The position numbers were made by a program, and so were the translations under genes. From positions 868,001 to 932,000 of the forward strand of contig CBDDJL010000004.1 in assembly GCA_965229715.1 (NCBI GenBank): a stretch of 64,000 nt of DNA. The letters are read 5' to 3'. Source of the stretch: JAVJST01 sp965229715. GTDB lineage: Bacteria > Pseudomonadota > Alphaproteobacteria > Rhodospirillales > Casp-alpha2. Below the pieces are notes generated by a model. It worked only from the letters and a program-made list of their open reading frames with translations, searched no databases and was not told the origin of the DNA. Each line of letters starts with the position of its first letter. Within the stretch, counting starts at the first letter, position 1. This document shows positions 28,080 to 37,213 of this stretch, in pieces.

Positions 28080-29183
28080 TCAGAAAAACGACATCTGACC
28101 GCCGGGCGGCACGGGCGGCGTAAACGCCGAGGCATCGAGCCTGACCTCCGTCGGTTCCGCCCGGTTGAGGCCGAGTTGCCGGACCTTGACCCGAAACCGC
28201 CGCTTCAGCAGATCGGCGTACACCCCTTGCCCGGTCATGCGCTGACCGAACGTCGGGTCGTAGTCGCGGCCGCCCCTGGTTTCGCGAACCTGATTGAGCA
28301 CCCGGTCCTTGCGGTCCGGGAAGTGGGCATCGAGCCATTCGGCAAACAGGTCGCGAACCTCGAGCGGCAGCCTGAGCAGGATATAGGCGGCATGCTGACA
28401 TCCCATGTCGGCACCGGCCTCCATCAACGCTTCGAGTTCCATGTCGTTGATATGCGGGATCATCGGCGCCGCCATCAGTGTGACCGGCACGCCCGCGTCC
28501 GAGAGCGAACGGATCGCCTCAAGCCGCTTGCGGGCCGCGGGTGCGCGCGGTTCCAGCTTCCGCGCGAGACCGGGATCGAGCGTCGTCACCGAGACGCCGA
28601 CGGCGACGAGGCGGCGCGCCGCCATGCGCTCCAGAATATCCAGATCGCGCACCACATTGGGCGACTTGGTGGTAATGCCGACCGGATGGTTGCTGGCATC
28701 GAGGATCTCCAGCAGTTCGCGCGTGATGCGATAGGTCCGCTCGATCGGCTGATAGGGATCCGTGTTGGCGCCGAGCATGATCGGGCCTGGCTTGTAAGAC
28801 CGCTTCGCCAACACCTCGACGAGTCTTTCCGGGGCGTTGGTCTTGGCGAACAGCCGGCTTTCGAAATCGAGCCCCGGCGACAGTCCGGCATAGGCATGGG
28901 CCGGTCGCGCATAGCAGTAGACGCAACCGTGCTCGCAACCGCGGTAGGGATTGATCGATTGCGTGAACGGAATGTCGGGCGAGTCGTTGGTGGCGATGAT
29001 CGACTTCGCCGTCTCGACGGTCACGCTGGTCCGGAGCGGCGCTTCGCCGTCCTCGGGCTCCCAGTCGTGAGGCGCGACGTCCCAGCCGTCGTCGACGGCT
29101 TCGGTGGCGAACCGTTCGTAGCGCCCGGCGGCGTTGCTGGCCGCACCGCGTCCTTTGCGCGCCTGATTCTTGGTGCCCGTCAT
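28080..29183 (-). CDS. PA0069-type radical SAM protein
   Basis: 367 residues. The cluster-binding motif CEHGCVYC (CxxxCxxC) follows SINPYRGCEH, and the order of later motifs (ANTDPYQPIE, GITTKSPNVVRD) matches the SplB-like PA0069 subfamily, whose substrate is unknown. I chose ATG 29183 because the longer frame upstream runs through repeat DNA. It is probably transcribed with the flavin-binding gene downstream. Confidence 0.88.
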   Translation of the reverse strand: MTGTKNQARKGRGAASNAAGRYERFATEAVDDGWDVAPHDWEPEDGEAPLRTSVTVETAKSIIATNDSPDIPFTQSINPYRGCEHGCVYCYARPAHAYAGLSPGLDFESRLFAKTNAPERLVEVLAKRSYKPGPIMLGANTDPYQPIERTYRITRELLEILDASNHPVGITTKSPNVVRDLDILERMAARRLVAVGVSVTTLDPGLARKLEPRAPAARKRLEAIRSLSDAGVPVTLMAAPMIPHINDMELEALMEAGADMGCQHAAYILLRLPLEVRDLFAEWLDAHFPDRKDRVLNQVRETRGGRDYDPTFGQRMTGQGVYADLLKRRFRVKVRQLGLNRAEPTEVRLDASAFTPPVPPGGQMSFF

Positions 29184-29314
29184 CGCCGGCCATTCTACTC
29201 GGCGGTAAAGAACAAATAAAGAACATTTAGTGCCGGCGTTGGATTCAAACGACTCGGGCCGGGGGTGGCATGGTTGGCCCGGCCCGATTGGCTCCAAGGC
29301 GATCCCCCACTCTA

Positions 29315-29387
29315 CCCTCCCCCTTCAAGGGGGAGGGAATGAATGGCGCATTACCGTTTCCTCTCCCCTTGAGGGAGAGAGAGAGGG
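29315..29387. repeat. Paired palindromic intergenic repeat (family A, copy 1)
   Basis: Two hairpin-forming palindromes in a row. The first has 11-bp arms, CCCTCCCCCTT (29315-29325) and its complement (29327-29337); the second has CTCTCCC (29361-29367) and GGGAGAG (29373-29379). It occupies most of the 226-base gap between the radical SAM gene and the CoA transferase gene. Similar pairs occur at 49442-49536 and 58417-58515. Confidence 0.85.
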
Positions 29388-29409
29388 TATCTTGAACGAA
29401 AACCGACAA

Positions 29410-31878
29410 CTATTCCGGCAGGTACTTCTCCGACCACTTCAGGCCCGCCGCGCCGCTCTGAACCATGGCCGCGATCTTGCCGTCGGCGAAGCCGAGGTCG
29501 CCGAGGATCGCCTCGGTATCCGCGCCGGGCTTGGGCATGGGGCCCGGGATCGTGACGATACCCCGTTCCGGCCGGACGGCGTTGGGCGCGACGAGATCGC
29601 ACCATCGGCCCATGGGGTGTCGGTCGTGGCGAATGACGCGGAAGGTCGCGCGGCGGATGTCGATCTCGCCGCCGCTTTCACATTGCGTCGCAGCATCGCG
29701 GGTTTCCAGCAAGGATGCCAACCGCACCACCGCCGTCGATCCGCCGGTGAGAACCCGCTGCCAATGCGCGATCGGCTCGACGATGAAACGGTCGGCGAGC
29801 TTCTCGGCGAGGCCTTCCTCCGGGTCGTCGGCCAGATCGGCCAGTTCCGGCGAACGCAGGAATGCCGCATGCCGCTCGGTCGGCGCGGCGAAGAAGAACC
29901 AGCCGTCGGCCGCCTCGTAGCAGTGATAGAACGGTCCCCAGCCGAGTGCTTCCCGCCCCGCAGGCTCGTTGAACGGTGCACGGCCCTCGAAATCGTACAT
30001 GAACTGCGCCTGGATCAGGTTGCCTGCGGCCGCCAGCGAGGACCGCGCGACGCCGCCCTCGCCGGTTTCGCCGAGCCGGATCAGCGCCGCGCCCAGCGCG
30101 ACGCAGGCGCAATAGCCAGTCAGCACGTCGATGGTGCCGAAGTGCGCGTGCTCCTCGGGCGTATCCGGTCCGCCGCCGAACCGGACCATGACGCCGGTCG
30201 CCGCCTGGGCGAGATCGTCGTATCCCAGGTGATCCGACTTCGGGCCGCGCATCGGCCCGCCGAAAGCATCGAGCTGGACCAGAATCAGCCGCGGGTTGAC
30301 GGCTTTCAGCTCATCGGCGGAGAGGCCCAGCTTGTCGCGCTGTTCGTCGGTGCCGTTCATGGTGATGACGTCGGCTTCGCCGACCAGCTTGCGGAACGCC
30401 GCGTTGCCGTCCTCGCTGGCGAGATCGAGCAGCGCGCTTCGCTTGCCGCGATGGGCGTGAATGCCGAACACGGTGGTGTTCCAGGGATCGACCGAGGGCG
30501 CGACCGGTTGCACGCTGGTCACCTCGGCGCCGAACCGCGCCAGGGTCGAACCGATGGTCGGCCCGGCGATGACGTTGGTCAGGTCGAGCACCCGGAGACC
30601 GTCGAGCCAGCCCGATTGGCCACCCGCCCCCGATACAGGGCGCGGCGCCTCGCCGAGCAAGGTATCGAGATCGGCTGCCCGGCAGGCGGATTTCGCCGTG
30701 CATTCGTCGTCGCCGACGAGCCACGCAACATTGCCCATCTGACGCATGCGGCCGTGCGCCGGATCGTCGACCTCGAGCACCAGACCCGACGCCAGGGCGT
30801 GGGGATCGGCCAGCCATTCCTGCGTCGAGCGCTGCTGCGTCGCCGGCGCCTTGCCGTCCCCGAACAGGGCTTCCCACTGGGCGGCGGGACGTTTCAGAAA
30901 GGCGGTTTTCATCGCCGTGGAAATGCGTTCGCGGTCCGATGCGCCGACCGGATAGTTGCGCAGCGCCCATTCCGCCGGCCAGTCCCGGGTATCGAGGTAG
31001 CAATCGAAATCCGGCAAGTCGGCCAGCAAATCGCCAAGGCCGAGGATTTCCAGCACCCGGCGCGGATGGGATTTGACGCTGCCGGCGACGACGTAGAAGC
31101 CGCGCCCGTCGGCGCACGTGTACGTCCGGTAGAACGGATCGAGGAATTCCGACAATTCCGCGTAGCTCAGATTCATCGGCAGGCCCTCTCTCGCGCGCCG
31201 TTCGAGCTCGACTTCGCGCGGCGACTTGTAGCGCGCCGGATAATCCTCGATCTGCTCGCAGTTGTACGCGAGCCCTTCGAGCAGCGCCGAGGCCAACGGC
31301 ACCTCGATCCGGTCGCCGCCGTTGCGTTCGCGGGCATTGAGCGCAAACAGCACCGACATGGCACCGAAGGTCGCGCCGTAGGCCGATGCCAGCGCCAGCG
31401 GCGTGAACGACGGGTTGATGCCCATCAGCCGCCGGTTGAGACCCATATCGGTGAACTGGCCGGTCGAGGCGGCGATGACCGCTTCCCACGCCGGCAGATG
31501 CGCCAGCGACGCGTCCGCCGAGGCGAACCCCGGCATCGAAAGATAGATCAGGTCCGGGTTGGCGTCGCGGAGATCCGACGACCCGACGCCGAGCCGGTCC
31601 ATGACGCCTGGGCGGAAGTTTTCGATGACGACATCGGCGTGTTTCGCCAGTTCGATCGCCCGGTCGCGGCCCTCCGCCGTCTTCAGATCGACGGCCACCG
31701 ACCGCTTGCCGCGCGACAGCATATCAGCAGCCGGCGTCTTCAGGCGAGGGCCGTCCGGCGGGTCGATGCGAATGACCTCGGCGCCGAGATCGGCAAGCAT
31801 CATGCCGACCAGCGGCCCGGCAAAGTACTGCCCGAAGTCGAGCACTCGGATACCGGAAAGCGGGCGCGCGTCCGTCAC
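29410..31878 (-). CDS. Fused double CaiB/BaiF-type CoA transferase
   Basis: 822 residues, about twice the usual ~400. The N-terminal domain begins LSGIRVLDFGQYFAGPLVGMML; a second begins near residue 435 with LDGLRVLDLTNVIAGPTIGS. Family III CoA transferases move CoA between organic acids and normally work as interlocked dimers of one chain, so this fusion may be a built-in heterodimer. I prefer GTG 31878 because GGGGAG stands 6 bases ahead; an ATG at 31950 also exists. The substrate is unknown. Confidence 0.88.
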   Translation of the reverse strand: MTDARPLSGIRVLDFGQYFAGPLVGMMLADLGAEVIRIDPPDGPRLKTPAADMLSRGKRSVAVDLKTAEGRDRAIELAKHADVVIENFRPGVMDRLGVGSSDLRDANPDLIYLSMPGFASADASLAHLPAWEAVIAASTGQFTDMGLNRRLMGINPSFTPLALASAYGATFGAMSVLFALNARERNGGDRIEVPLASALLEGLAYNCEQIEDYPARYKSPREVELERRAREGLPMNLSYAELSEFLDPFYRTYTCADGRGFYVVAGSVKSHPRRVLEILGLGDLLADLPDFDCYLDTRDWPAEWALRNYPVGASDRERISTAMKTAFLKRPAAQWEALFGDGKAPATQQRSTQEWLADPHALASGLVLEVDDPAHGRMRQMGNVAWLVGDDECTAKSACRAADLDTLLGEAPRPVSGAGGQSGWLDGLRVLDLTNVIAGPTIGSTLARFGAEVTSVQPVAPSVDPWNTTVFGIHAHRGKRSALLDLASEDGNAAFRKLVGEADVITMNGTDEQRDKLGLSADELKAVNPRLILVQLDAFGGPMRGPKSDHLGYDDLAQAATGVMVRFGGGPDTPEEHAHFGTIDVLTGYCACVALGAALIRLGETGEGGVARSSLAAAGNLIQAQFMYDFEGRAPFNEPAGREALGWGPFYHCYEAADGWFFFAAPTERHAAFLRSPELADLADDPEEGLAEKLADRFIVEPIAHWQRVLTGGSTAVVRLASLLETRDAATQCESGGEIDIRRATFRVIRHDRHPMGRWCDLVAPNAVRPERGIVTIPGPMPKPGADTEAILGDLGFADGKIAAMVQSGAAGLKWSEKYLPE

Positions 31879-31964
31879 ATCGTTCTCCCCTGTCGATAAT
31901 GCGACTGTGTCACCGACGAAGGACGGCGTGAAACGATAATTTTTCAACACGCGGGCAAGCGTGA

Positions 31965-32879
31965 CTACGGGTTCTTTGCTGCCTCGCCGACGATCCAGTC
32001 GCGGAACGCCGCAACCTTGGGCCGTTCGAGATAATTTTTCGGGCAGACCAGCCAGTAGTGATATTGGGTCGGCAATTCGACATCGAACAGACGCACCAGA
32101 CGCCCGGCATTAAGGTCCTGTTCGACATAAACGCCGGTCACCAGCGCCACGCCCTGCCCGTCCACGGCGGCGGCAACCGCCAGTTCGTCCGCGTTGAAGA
32201 CGGGACCGCGGCGGGTATCGACGCCCTCGACGCCGGCAAGCGCCAGCCACATCGGCCAGTCCGGCCGGTCGTCGCCGCTCATGTGCCATTCGACATGCAA
32301 CAAGGTGTGATGGCGGAGATCGTCCGGCGTGCGGAGCGGCTTTGGCCCTTCGAGCAGCTTGGGCGCACAAACCGGATAGACGGTCACGTCGCCGACCACC
32401 TCGGCATGCAATTCAGGATAGGGTCCCGCACCGAACCGGATCGCCACGTCGATATCCGCATCGTCGCCGCTGAAGTCGGTGAGCGATACGGAGCCGTCAA
32501 GTCGAACCGAGATATCCGGGTGTTTGTCATAAAAATCCTGCAGCCGCTGGACCAGCCATTTGGCGGCATAGGTCGGCGGCGTCGATACGGTGAGGATTCC
32601 TTCGCGTTCCGAGGACTCGACCCGCGAGCACGCCGCGGCAAGATGATCGAAACCTTCGGTCAGTTGCGGCAGCAACGCCGCGCCCGCCGGCGTCAGGCTG
32701 ATCTTGCGCACCGCGCGCTGGAACAGCGGCACGCCGAAATAGTCCTCGAGACCCTTGATCTGATGGCTGACCGCGGCCGGCGTGACGGAGAGTTCGTCGG
32801 CGGCCGCGTTGATGCGGCCGAGCCGGGCGGCTGCCTCGAAGGCGCGGAGCGCATTGAGCGACGGGAGACGGCGTTTCAT
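31965..32879 (-). CDS. LysR-family regulator (GcvA-like)
   Basis: 304 residues. The N-terminal HTH reads SLNALRAFEAAARLGRINAAADELSVTPAAVSHQIKGLE (in two recognisable parts), followed by a periplasmic-binding-fold effector domain. ATG 32879 gives the standard N-terminus; upstream in-frame residues are AT-rich leader. It is divergent from a 58-residue protein gene across a 129-base gap, so that small gene is its most likely target along with itself. Confidence 0.9.
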   Translation of the reverse strand: MKRRLPSLNALRAFEAAARLGRINAAADELSVTPAAVSHQIKGLEDYFGVPLFQRAVRKISLTPAGAALLPQLTEGFDHLAAACSRVESSEREGILTVSTPPTYAAKWLVQRLQDFYDKHPDISVRLDGSVSLTDFSGDDADIDVAIRFGAGPYPELHAEVVGDVTVYPVCAPKLLEGPKPLRTPDDLRHHTLLHVEWHMSGDDRPDWPMWLALAGVEGVDTRRGPVFNADELAVAAAVDGQGVALVTGVYVEQDLNAGRLVRLFDVELPTQYHYWLVCPKNYLERPKVAAFRDWIVGEAAKNP

Positions 32880-33008
32880 TGCTTTCCCATAAGATACTTT
32901 TTCTAATTTATAAGCTGAGAACTCCTCGTTTGTCGAGCGCATAAAATCGGGGATATGGTCATTTCAACGTCAATGATGACGCAACAAATCTAACGAAGGA
33001 GATAGACC

Positions 33009-33185
33009 ATGTCCCCCTATGACGTTCTCGCCAACGGCTTGCATCTGGACCCCGCCCGCGATCGCCGGATTCTCGACCGTAACACCGTCCGCACCCGCGA
33101 CCCGCTGTCGGACGGCATCGCATCGGGCGCCTTCCGCATCGTCGATTCGATCGACAACGCGATTCGCTACATGCGCTACGTCTAA
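33009..33185 (+). CDS. Small 58-residue protein of unknown function
   Basis: Starts MSPYDVLANGLHLDP and ends DNAIRYMRYV. GAAGGAG lies 8 bases before the ATG, a strong ribosome site, and codon usage looks like the neighbours. The protein is highly charged with no membrane helix and no recognised family. It is divergent from the LysR gene and followed by a 13-bp hairpin and a terminator, so it looks like a genuine single-gene unit. Confidence 0.7.
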   Translation: MSPYDVLANGLHLDPARDRRILDRNTVRTRDPLSDGIASGAFRIVDSIDNAIRYMRYV

Positions 33186-33198
33186 GATCGCACCGCTG

Positions 33199-33227
33199 TC
33201 TGCCGGGACGAAGATCGTTCCGGCAGA
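33199..33227 (+). other. Hairpin just downstream of the 58-residue protein gene
   Basis: Arms at 33199-33211 and 33215-33227 pair over 13 positions with one G-T wobble and a 3-base loop. No T-tract follows. It may protect the 3' end of the short mRNA. Confidence 0.55.
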
Positions 33228-33292
33228 TTGCGTGAATCCGACCGACGCTTTCCCTGTTCGCCCTCCCCCTGCTCAACAGACGGGCGACACCT

Positions 33293-33326
33293 TGCCCGGA
33301 CCTTCCCTAGGGTCCGGGCATTTTTA
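33293..33326 (+). terminator. Rho-independent terminator
   Basis: TGCCCGGACC (33293-33302) and GGTCCGGGCA (33311-33320) form a perfect 10-bp stem with an 8-base loop, followed by TTTTTAT. It ends the short transcript of the 58-residue protein gene. Confidence 0.85.
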
Positions 33327-33332
33327 TCAGAT

Positions 33333-33406
33333 GAACCACAGAGACACCGAGACCGAGACACAGAGAAAAACCAAACAACTCTGCGTCCTCTGTGCCTCTG
33401 TGGTTC
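33333..33406. repeat. CTCTGTG-type dispersed inverted repeat (family D, copy 1)
   Basis: GAACCACAGAG (33333-33343) and CTCTGTGGTTC (33396-33406) are perfect 11-bp arms around a purine-rich centre. A related element is at 45200-45270. Repeats of this type are scattered in many bacterial genomes. It lies in the 358-base gap 33186-33543, whose remainder (33407-33543) shows no gene, only a partial family-A-like stretch near 33425-33450 and a GAGGGAG site for the next gene. Confidence 0.8.
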
Positions 33407-33543
33407 AAACATTTCACCGTCAACCCCACCCTTACCCTTGAAGGTGAGGAACAGGTTGGAGATGCGGAGAGGCCTACCCAGCATGAAAGCGAAGATGGTC
33501 AATCCCGGTTTCTCGTCCCCCGGCGGCCTGCTACAGAGGGAGC

Positions 33544-34233
33544 ATGACGCTGAGCCTGATCATCCCGACATACGACGCCGCGGACGTCATTTCCGATACG
33601 ATCGCCGAATGGCGCGACGCCGTGCGTCCGGCGGAAATCGTCGTCGTCGACGGCGGATCCACCGATGGCACGCCCGATCTGGTGCGGGACGCCAACGCAA
33701 CCGTCACCGAAGGCGACAAGGGCCGCGGCCGTCAACTGGCCAAGGGCGCCGAAGAAAGTAGCGGCCGGTGGCTGTTGTTCATGCATGCCGATACCCGGCC
33801 CGGCGACGCTTCGGATAACGATGTGGGTGCGGCCGTCGATGCCCACATGGCGGCGGCGGACGGCAGCGCCTACGCCGCCTGGTTCCGGCTCGCGTTCGAC
33901 GTTCCGGCGGCGGCGCACATCGCCCGCCTGGCGAACTGGCGGGCGCGAACGCTCGGTCTGCCCTACGGCGACCAGGGATTGCTGATCTCGCGCGCGCTGT
34001 ACGATGCGGTCGGCGGGTATGCGCCACTGCCGATCATGGAAGACGTCGATCTGGTGCGCCGTCTGGCTCCCGGACGGCTCCGCGCGCTCGACGCCGGCGT
34101 GGTGACATCGGCGCGGCGCTATCGCCGCGACGGCTACTGGCTCAGGCCCGCGCGCAACCTCGGCCTGTTGGCGCTCTATTACGCCGGCGTCGCGCCGGAC
34201 CGTCTCGCGGGCTGGTACGGAAACGGCGTCTGA
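33544..34233 (+). CDS. Glycosyltransferase family 2, TIGR04283 type
   Basis: 229 residues with a GT-A fold: SLIIPTYDAADVISDTI at the N-terminus, VVVDGGSTDGTPDLV with the nucleotide-sugar Asp, and MHADTRPG as the metal-binding DxD-like site. The C-terminal YGDQGLLISRALYDAVGGYAPLPIMEDVDL is characteristic. GAGGGAG precedes the ATG. It is 2 bases ahead of a TIGR04282-type gene; the two are usually found as a pair. The acceptor is unknown. Confidence 0.88.
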   Translation: MTLSLIIPTYDAADVISDTIAEWRDAVRPAEIVVVDGGSTDGTPDLVRDANATVTEGDKGRGRQLAKGAEESSGRWLLFMHADTRPGDASDNDVGAAVDAHMAAADGSAYAAWFRLAFDVPAAAHIARLANWRARTLGLPYGDQGLLISRALYDAVGGYAPLPIMEDVDLVRRLAPGRLRALDAGVVTSARRYRRDGYWLRPARNLGLLALYYAGVAPDRLAGWYGNGV

Positions 34234-34235
34234 AC

Positions 34236-34826
34236 ATGCGGCGCACGCTGGTCATCTTCGCCAAACAGCCGCGCATGGGCCTGGTCAAGACGCGGCTGGC
34301 GGCCGACATCGGCCCGGTCGCGGCGACGGCGTTCTACCGGCGCAACCTGCGGGACGTCGTCCGGCGGCTGGGCCGCGATCCGCGCTGGCGGACGCTCGTC
34401 GCGGTCACGCCCGACGGGGCCAATCCGCCGGAGATCCGCTTTTCGGGCGTCGGCCGCATCGGCCAGGGCCGGGGCGATCTCGGCCACCGCATGCAACGCA
34501 TGTTCGACAGGCTGGAACCCGGTCCGGTGGTCATCGTCGGCTCTGACATCCCGGCGATCCGGCCCGCCGACATCGCCGCCGCGTTCCGCGCGCTCGACGG
34601 CCACGATGCGGTCATGGGGCCGAGCGGCGACGGCGGCTACTGGCTGATCGGGCTGAAACGAACGCCGCGCATCGCCCGCGTCTTTGCGGATGTGCGTTGG
34701 TCCGCCCCGGAAACCGGCGGAGACACGTTGAAGCAACTCGAAGCGCAGGGCGCCTCGGTCGCCCTCGTCCGGGAACTGCACGATGTCGATACGGCGACGG
34801 ACTACCGTTCGCTTACCGCTCCTTGA
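34236..34826 (+). CDS. TIGR04282-family glycosyltransferase-like protein
   Basis: 196 residues. The N-terminal LVIFAKQPRMGLVKTRLA and GSDIPAIRPADI and GPSGDGGYWLIGL motifs match the DUF2064/TIGR04282 group, a nucleotidyltransferase-like GT-A fold. Some members are linked to arsenosugar formation, but no arsM or arsS is adjacent here. It is coupled to the upstream glycosyltransferase by a 2-base gap and overlaps the convergent moaB by 14 bases. Confidence 0.88.
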   Translation: MRRTLVIFAKQPRMGLVKTRLAADIGPVAATAFYRRNLRDVVRRLGRDPRWRTLVAVTPDGANPPEIRFSGVGRIGQGRGDLGHRMQRMFDRLEPGPVVIVGSDIPAIRPADIAAAFRALDGHDAVMGPSGDGGYWLIGLKRTPRIARVFADVRWSAPETGGDTLKQLEAQGASVALVRELHDVDTATDYRSLTAP

Positions 34827-35331
34827 GGCGCGGCATCAGTTCGACGAAGTTGCAGGGCTTGTGGCGGTAATCCAGCTGCTGCACGAGAATGCCGTCCCAG
34901 GCGTCCTTGCAGGCGCCGGGCGAGCCAGGCAGCACGAAGATGAAGGTGCCGTTCGCAACGCCGGCGTCGGCGCGGCTCTGCACCGTCGAGGTGCCGATCT
35001 TCTGGAAGCTGAGATAGCGGAACAGTTCGCCGAAGCCGGGGATCGACTTCTCCATCACGTCCGCGAGCGCCTCCGGCGTCACGTCGCGGCCGGTGACTCC
35101 GGTGCCGCCGGTCGACAGGATCGCCTCGATGCCGTCGTCGGCGATCCATTCTCGGAACTTGTCGGCGATAACGGCGCGGTCGTCCCGGACGATGGCCCGG
35201 TCGGCAAGCTCGTGGCCCGCCTCGGTCAGGCGGGCGACCAGCGTGTCACCGGAGCGGTCGTCATCCAACGTCCGCGTATCGGACACCGTCAGCACGGCGA
35301 TCCTGACCGGCACGAACGCCCGCTCGCTCAC
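34813..35331 (-). CDS. moaB: Molybdenum cofactor biosynthesis protein MoaB
   Basis: 172 residues, MoaB/MogA fold, acting on molybdopterin in the last steps of Mo cofactor synthesis. Motifs include AVLTVSDTRTLDDDRSGD near the N-terminus and ILSTGGTGVTGRDVTPEA in the centre. I choose GTG 35331, which overlaps the stop of the upstream lytic transglycosylase gene (GTGA), so translation is coupled. A longer frame to 35394 lies fully inside that gene. Confidence 0.92.
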   Translation of the reverse strand: MSERAFVPVRIAVLTVSDTRTLDDDRSGDTLVARLTEAGHELADRAIVRDDRAVIADKFREWIADDGIEAILSTGGTGVTGRDVTPEALADVMEKSIPGFGELFRYLSFQKIGTSTVQSRADAGVANGTFIFVLPGSPGACKDAWDGILVQQLDYRHKPCNFVELMPRLKER

Positions 35332-37118
35332 TGTTCCGCCGCCTCCTCCGCGAGTTGCTGCACCTCGTTGCTGACAGCGATGTAGGTCGGCCATTGGCCG
35401 GCGGCAAGGGCATCGAGCGACGGGGCCGGTTCACCCATGCGGTGGCGGTAGATCCAGAGATTCGCCAAGACGCGTTCGACGAAGTTACGGGTTTCGCGCG
35501 ACGGGATCGCCTCGATGAACAGCAGCGGATCGTCGTGATAGGTGGTGTTGCGGCGCCACTTGTTGAGGTTGCCCGGCCCGCCGTTCCAGGCCGCCAGCAT
35601 GGCAACGAGGTCACCCTTGATCTTCGGGTCGTCGCGCAGCATTTCGATGTAGCGCTGACCGATCGAGATGTTGAGCACCGGATCGAACAGGTAGGGCGTG
35701 CGGCTGGCGAAGTACTTGCGGTCCTTGGTCACGAAACTCGCCGTCCGCGGCATCAGTTGCATGACGCCCCGCGCCCCGGCCCAGCTCTTGGCCTCCGGCT
35801 TGAACCGCGATTCCTGCCGGATCAGGGCATAGATCAGGGCCGGGTCGACGGTGAAGCCCTCGTCCGGGCGCCAAGACGGCAATGGGTAGGCAGCGCCATG
35901 GAACCCGGTATCGGGCAGTACCGTCTCGTCGAGCCGCACGGCAAGCGCCGGCAATCTGGCGCGATTGGCGACGGCGAGCACGCCGACGGCCATTTCCCGG
36001 TCGGCTTCGCCGGCGGCGATGGCCAGGTAGCGCAGCTCGCGCTCGGCCTCGAAAACCTCGCCGAGATCGATCAGTGCCAGCGCACGGCGGCCGCGCGGCG
36101 ATTCGGCCAGCCGGTTGACCGCGGCTTGGTGGGCCGGCGGATCGGTCCAGCGGAACGTCTGGTCGAGGCCAAGCACATGCATCGCGAGGAGGCCGTAGAA
36201 CGTGCGCGGGTGCTCGGCGGCGATGTCGAGCATGGCCGCGACCTTCTCGGGCTGGCGCGACAGCATGTAGGACCGCGCCGCCCAAAACCCGCCGGCGGAA
36301 ACAAACCACGACGACGACCGGTCGGACAGCGCGACCTGTTCGAAATGGCGCGCCGCTTCAGCCGTGCGGCCGAGCCGGTAACTCGCGAGACCGGCGGCCC
36401 AATGCGCGTCCGGCACCAGGCGGCCGGACCGGTCGGCGGCCTTGCCGGCCCATTCGAGGGCCCATTCGTCGCGCTCGTCGATGAAATAGCGAAAGCCCTG
36501 ATAGGCGGCGAGTTCGTCGTACTGCGCTTCGCTCAACAGGCTTTTCACGTCCGCGGATTGCAACAGCCGCTTGGCTGCGAGCGTCCGGCCGTACTTGAGA
36601 TGGCGCTTCACCGTCCGGCGATACTGATTGGCCTTGCGCTTCGCGCTTTTCTTCAGATTCTTGGCCGGCAACGGCTCCATGCGCTCCGATTGGGCCGGCA
36701 CCCAGGTCGGCAGATCGGGCTTTTCCGGATACTTCCAGTTGCCCGGCCGGCGCCGCAGCGCCAGCTTGTAGATGCGCCGGGCCTGCGGATGATCGGCGTA
36801 CTCGTCCATCCAGGCCTTCAGTTCCTTGTATTTGGAGCGGTACTTGGTCGGGTGCAGATAGCGCTGCGCCAGCACGTGACCCATGAGCAGTTGGTCGGAG
36901 AGCTTGGCAATCAGTGCATCGGCCGTTTTCCAGTCACCGGCTTCCTGGACCCGGAATATCTGTTCGTAGAGGGTCAGATCGGCGACGTTCAACACCGCCG
37001 GCAGAACGAGAGTCTCGGCGGATATGGCGTCGTCTGCATGCGAGCCGGCAACCGGCATCAGGCCGCACACCACCGCAATCATGAAGGCGGCCAAAGGACG
37101 CCGAAAAGCCGTCATCAT
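35328..37118 (-). CDS. Soluble-type lytic murein transglycosylase
   Basis: 596 residues with an N-terminal signal peptide (about 1-28), a long alpha-superhelical region and a C-terminal SLT domain. The catalytic Glu is in ALIRQESRFKPEA, followed by GVMQLMPRTA and AAWNGGPGNLNKW. It cleaves peptidoglycan glycan strands in the periplasm to 1,6-anhydro-muropeptides. The 3' end is coupled to moaB. Confidence 0.93.
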   Translation of the reverse strand: MMTAFRRPLAAFMIAVVCGLMPVAGSHADDAISAETLVLPAVLNVADLTLYEQIFRVQEAGDWKTADALIAKLSDQLLMGHVLAQRYLHPTKYRSKYKELKAWMDEYADHPQARRIYKLALRRRPGNWKYPEKPDLPTWVPAQSERMEPLPAKNLKKSAKRKANQYRRTVKRHLKYGRTLAAKRLLQSADVKSLLSEAQYDELAAYQGFRYFIDERDEWALEWAGKAADRSGRLVPDAHWAAGLASYRLGRTAEAARHFEQVALSDRSSSWFVSAGGFWAARSYMLSRQPEKVAAMLDIAAEHPRTFYGLLAMHVLGLDQTFRWTDPPAHQAAVNRLAESPRGRRALALIDLGEVFEAERELRYLAIAAGEADREMAVGVLAVANRARLPALAVRLDETVLPDTGFHGAAYPLPSWRPDEGFTVDPALIYALIRQESRFKPEAKSWAGARGVMQLMPRTASFVTKDRKYFASRTPYLFDPVLNISIGQRYIEMLRDDPKIKGDLVAMLAAWNGGPGNLNKWRRNTTYHDDPLLFIEAIPSRETRNFVERVLANLWIYRHRMGEPAPSLDALAAGQWPTYIAVSNEVQQLAEEAAEQ

Positions 37119-37213
37119 GGGTATTCCCCAAAAAGCGCGGTTATCCGCCCCAACTCGTTAACGAATCTGTATAGCCGAGCGGACGAATCCCGGCAAGCGG
37201 GTCAAGCTTCCCG

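Noticed and set aside
29315..29387. Possible CRISPR or tandem-repeat array
   Set aside because: Only two unlike palindromes are present, with no regular repeat-spacer pattern or cas genes.
29230..31899. 889-residue open frame antisense to the CoA transferase
   Set aside because: It has no recognisable motif and mirrors a confidently coding gene; long antisense frames are usual at this GC content.
34236..34826. Arsenosugar biosynthesis locus
   Set aside because: The TIGR04282/04283 pair alone is widespread and no arsM/arsS gene is adjacent.
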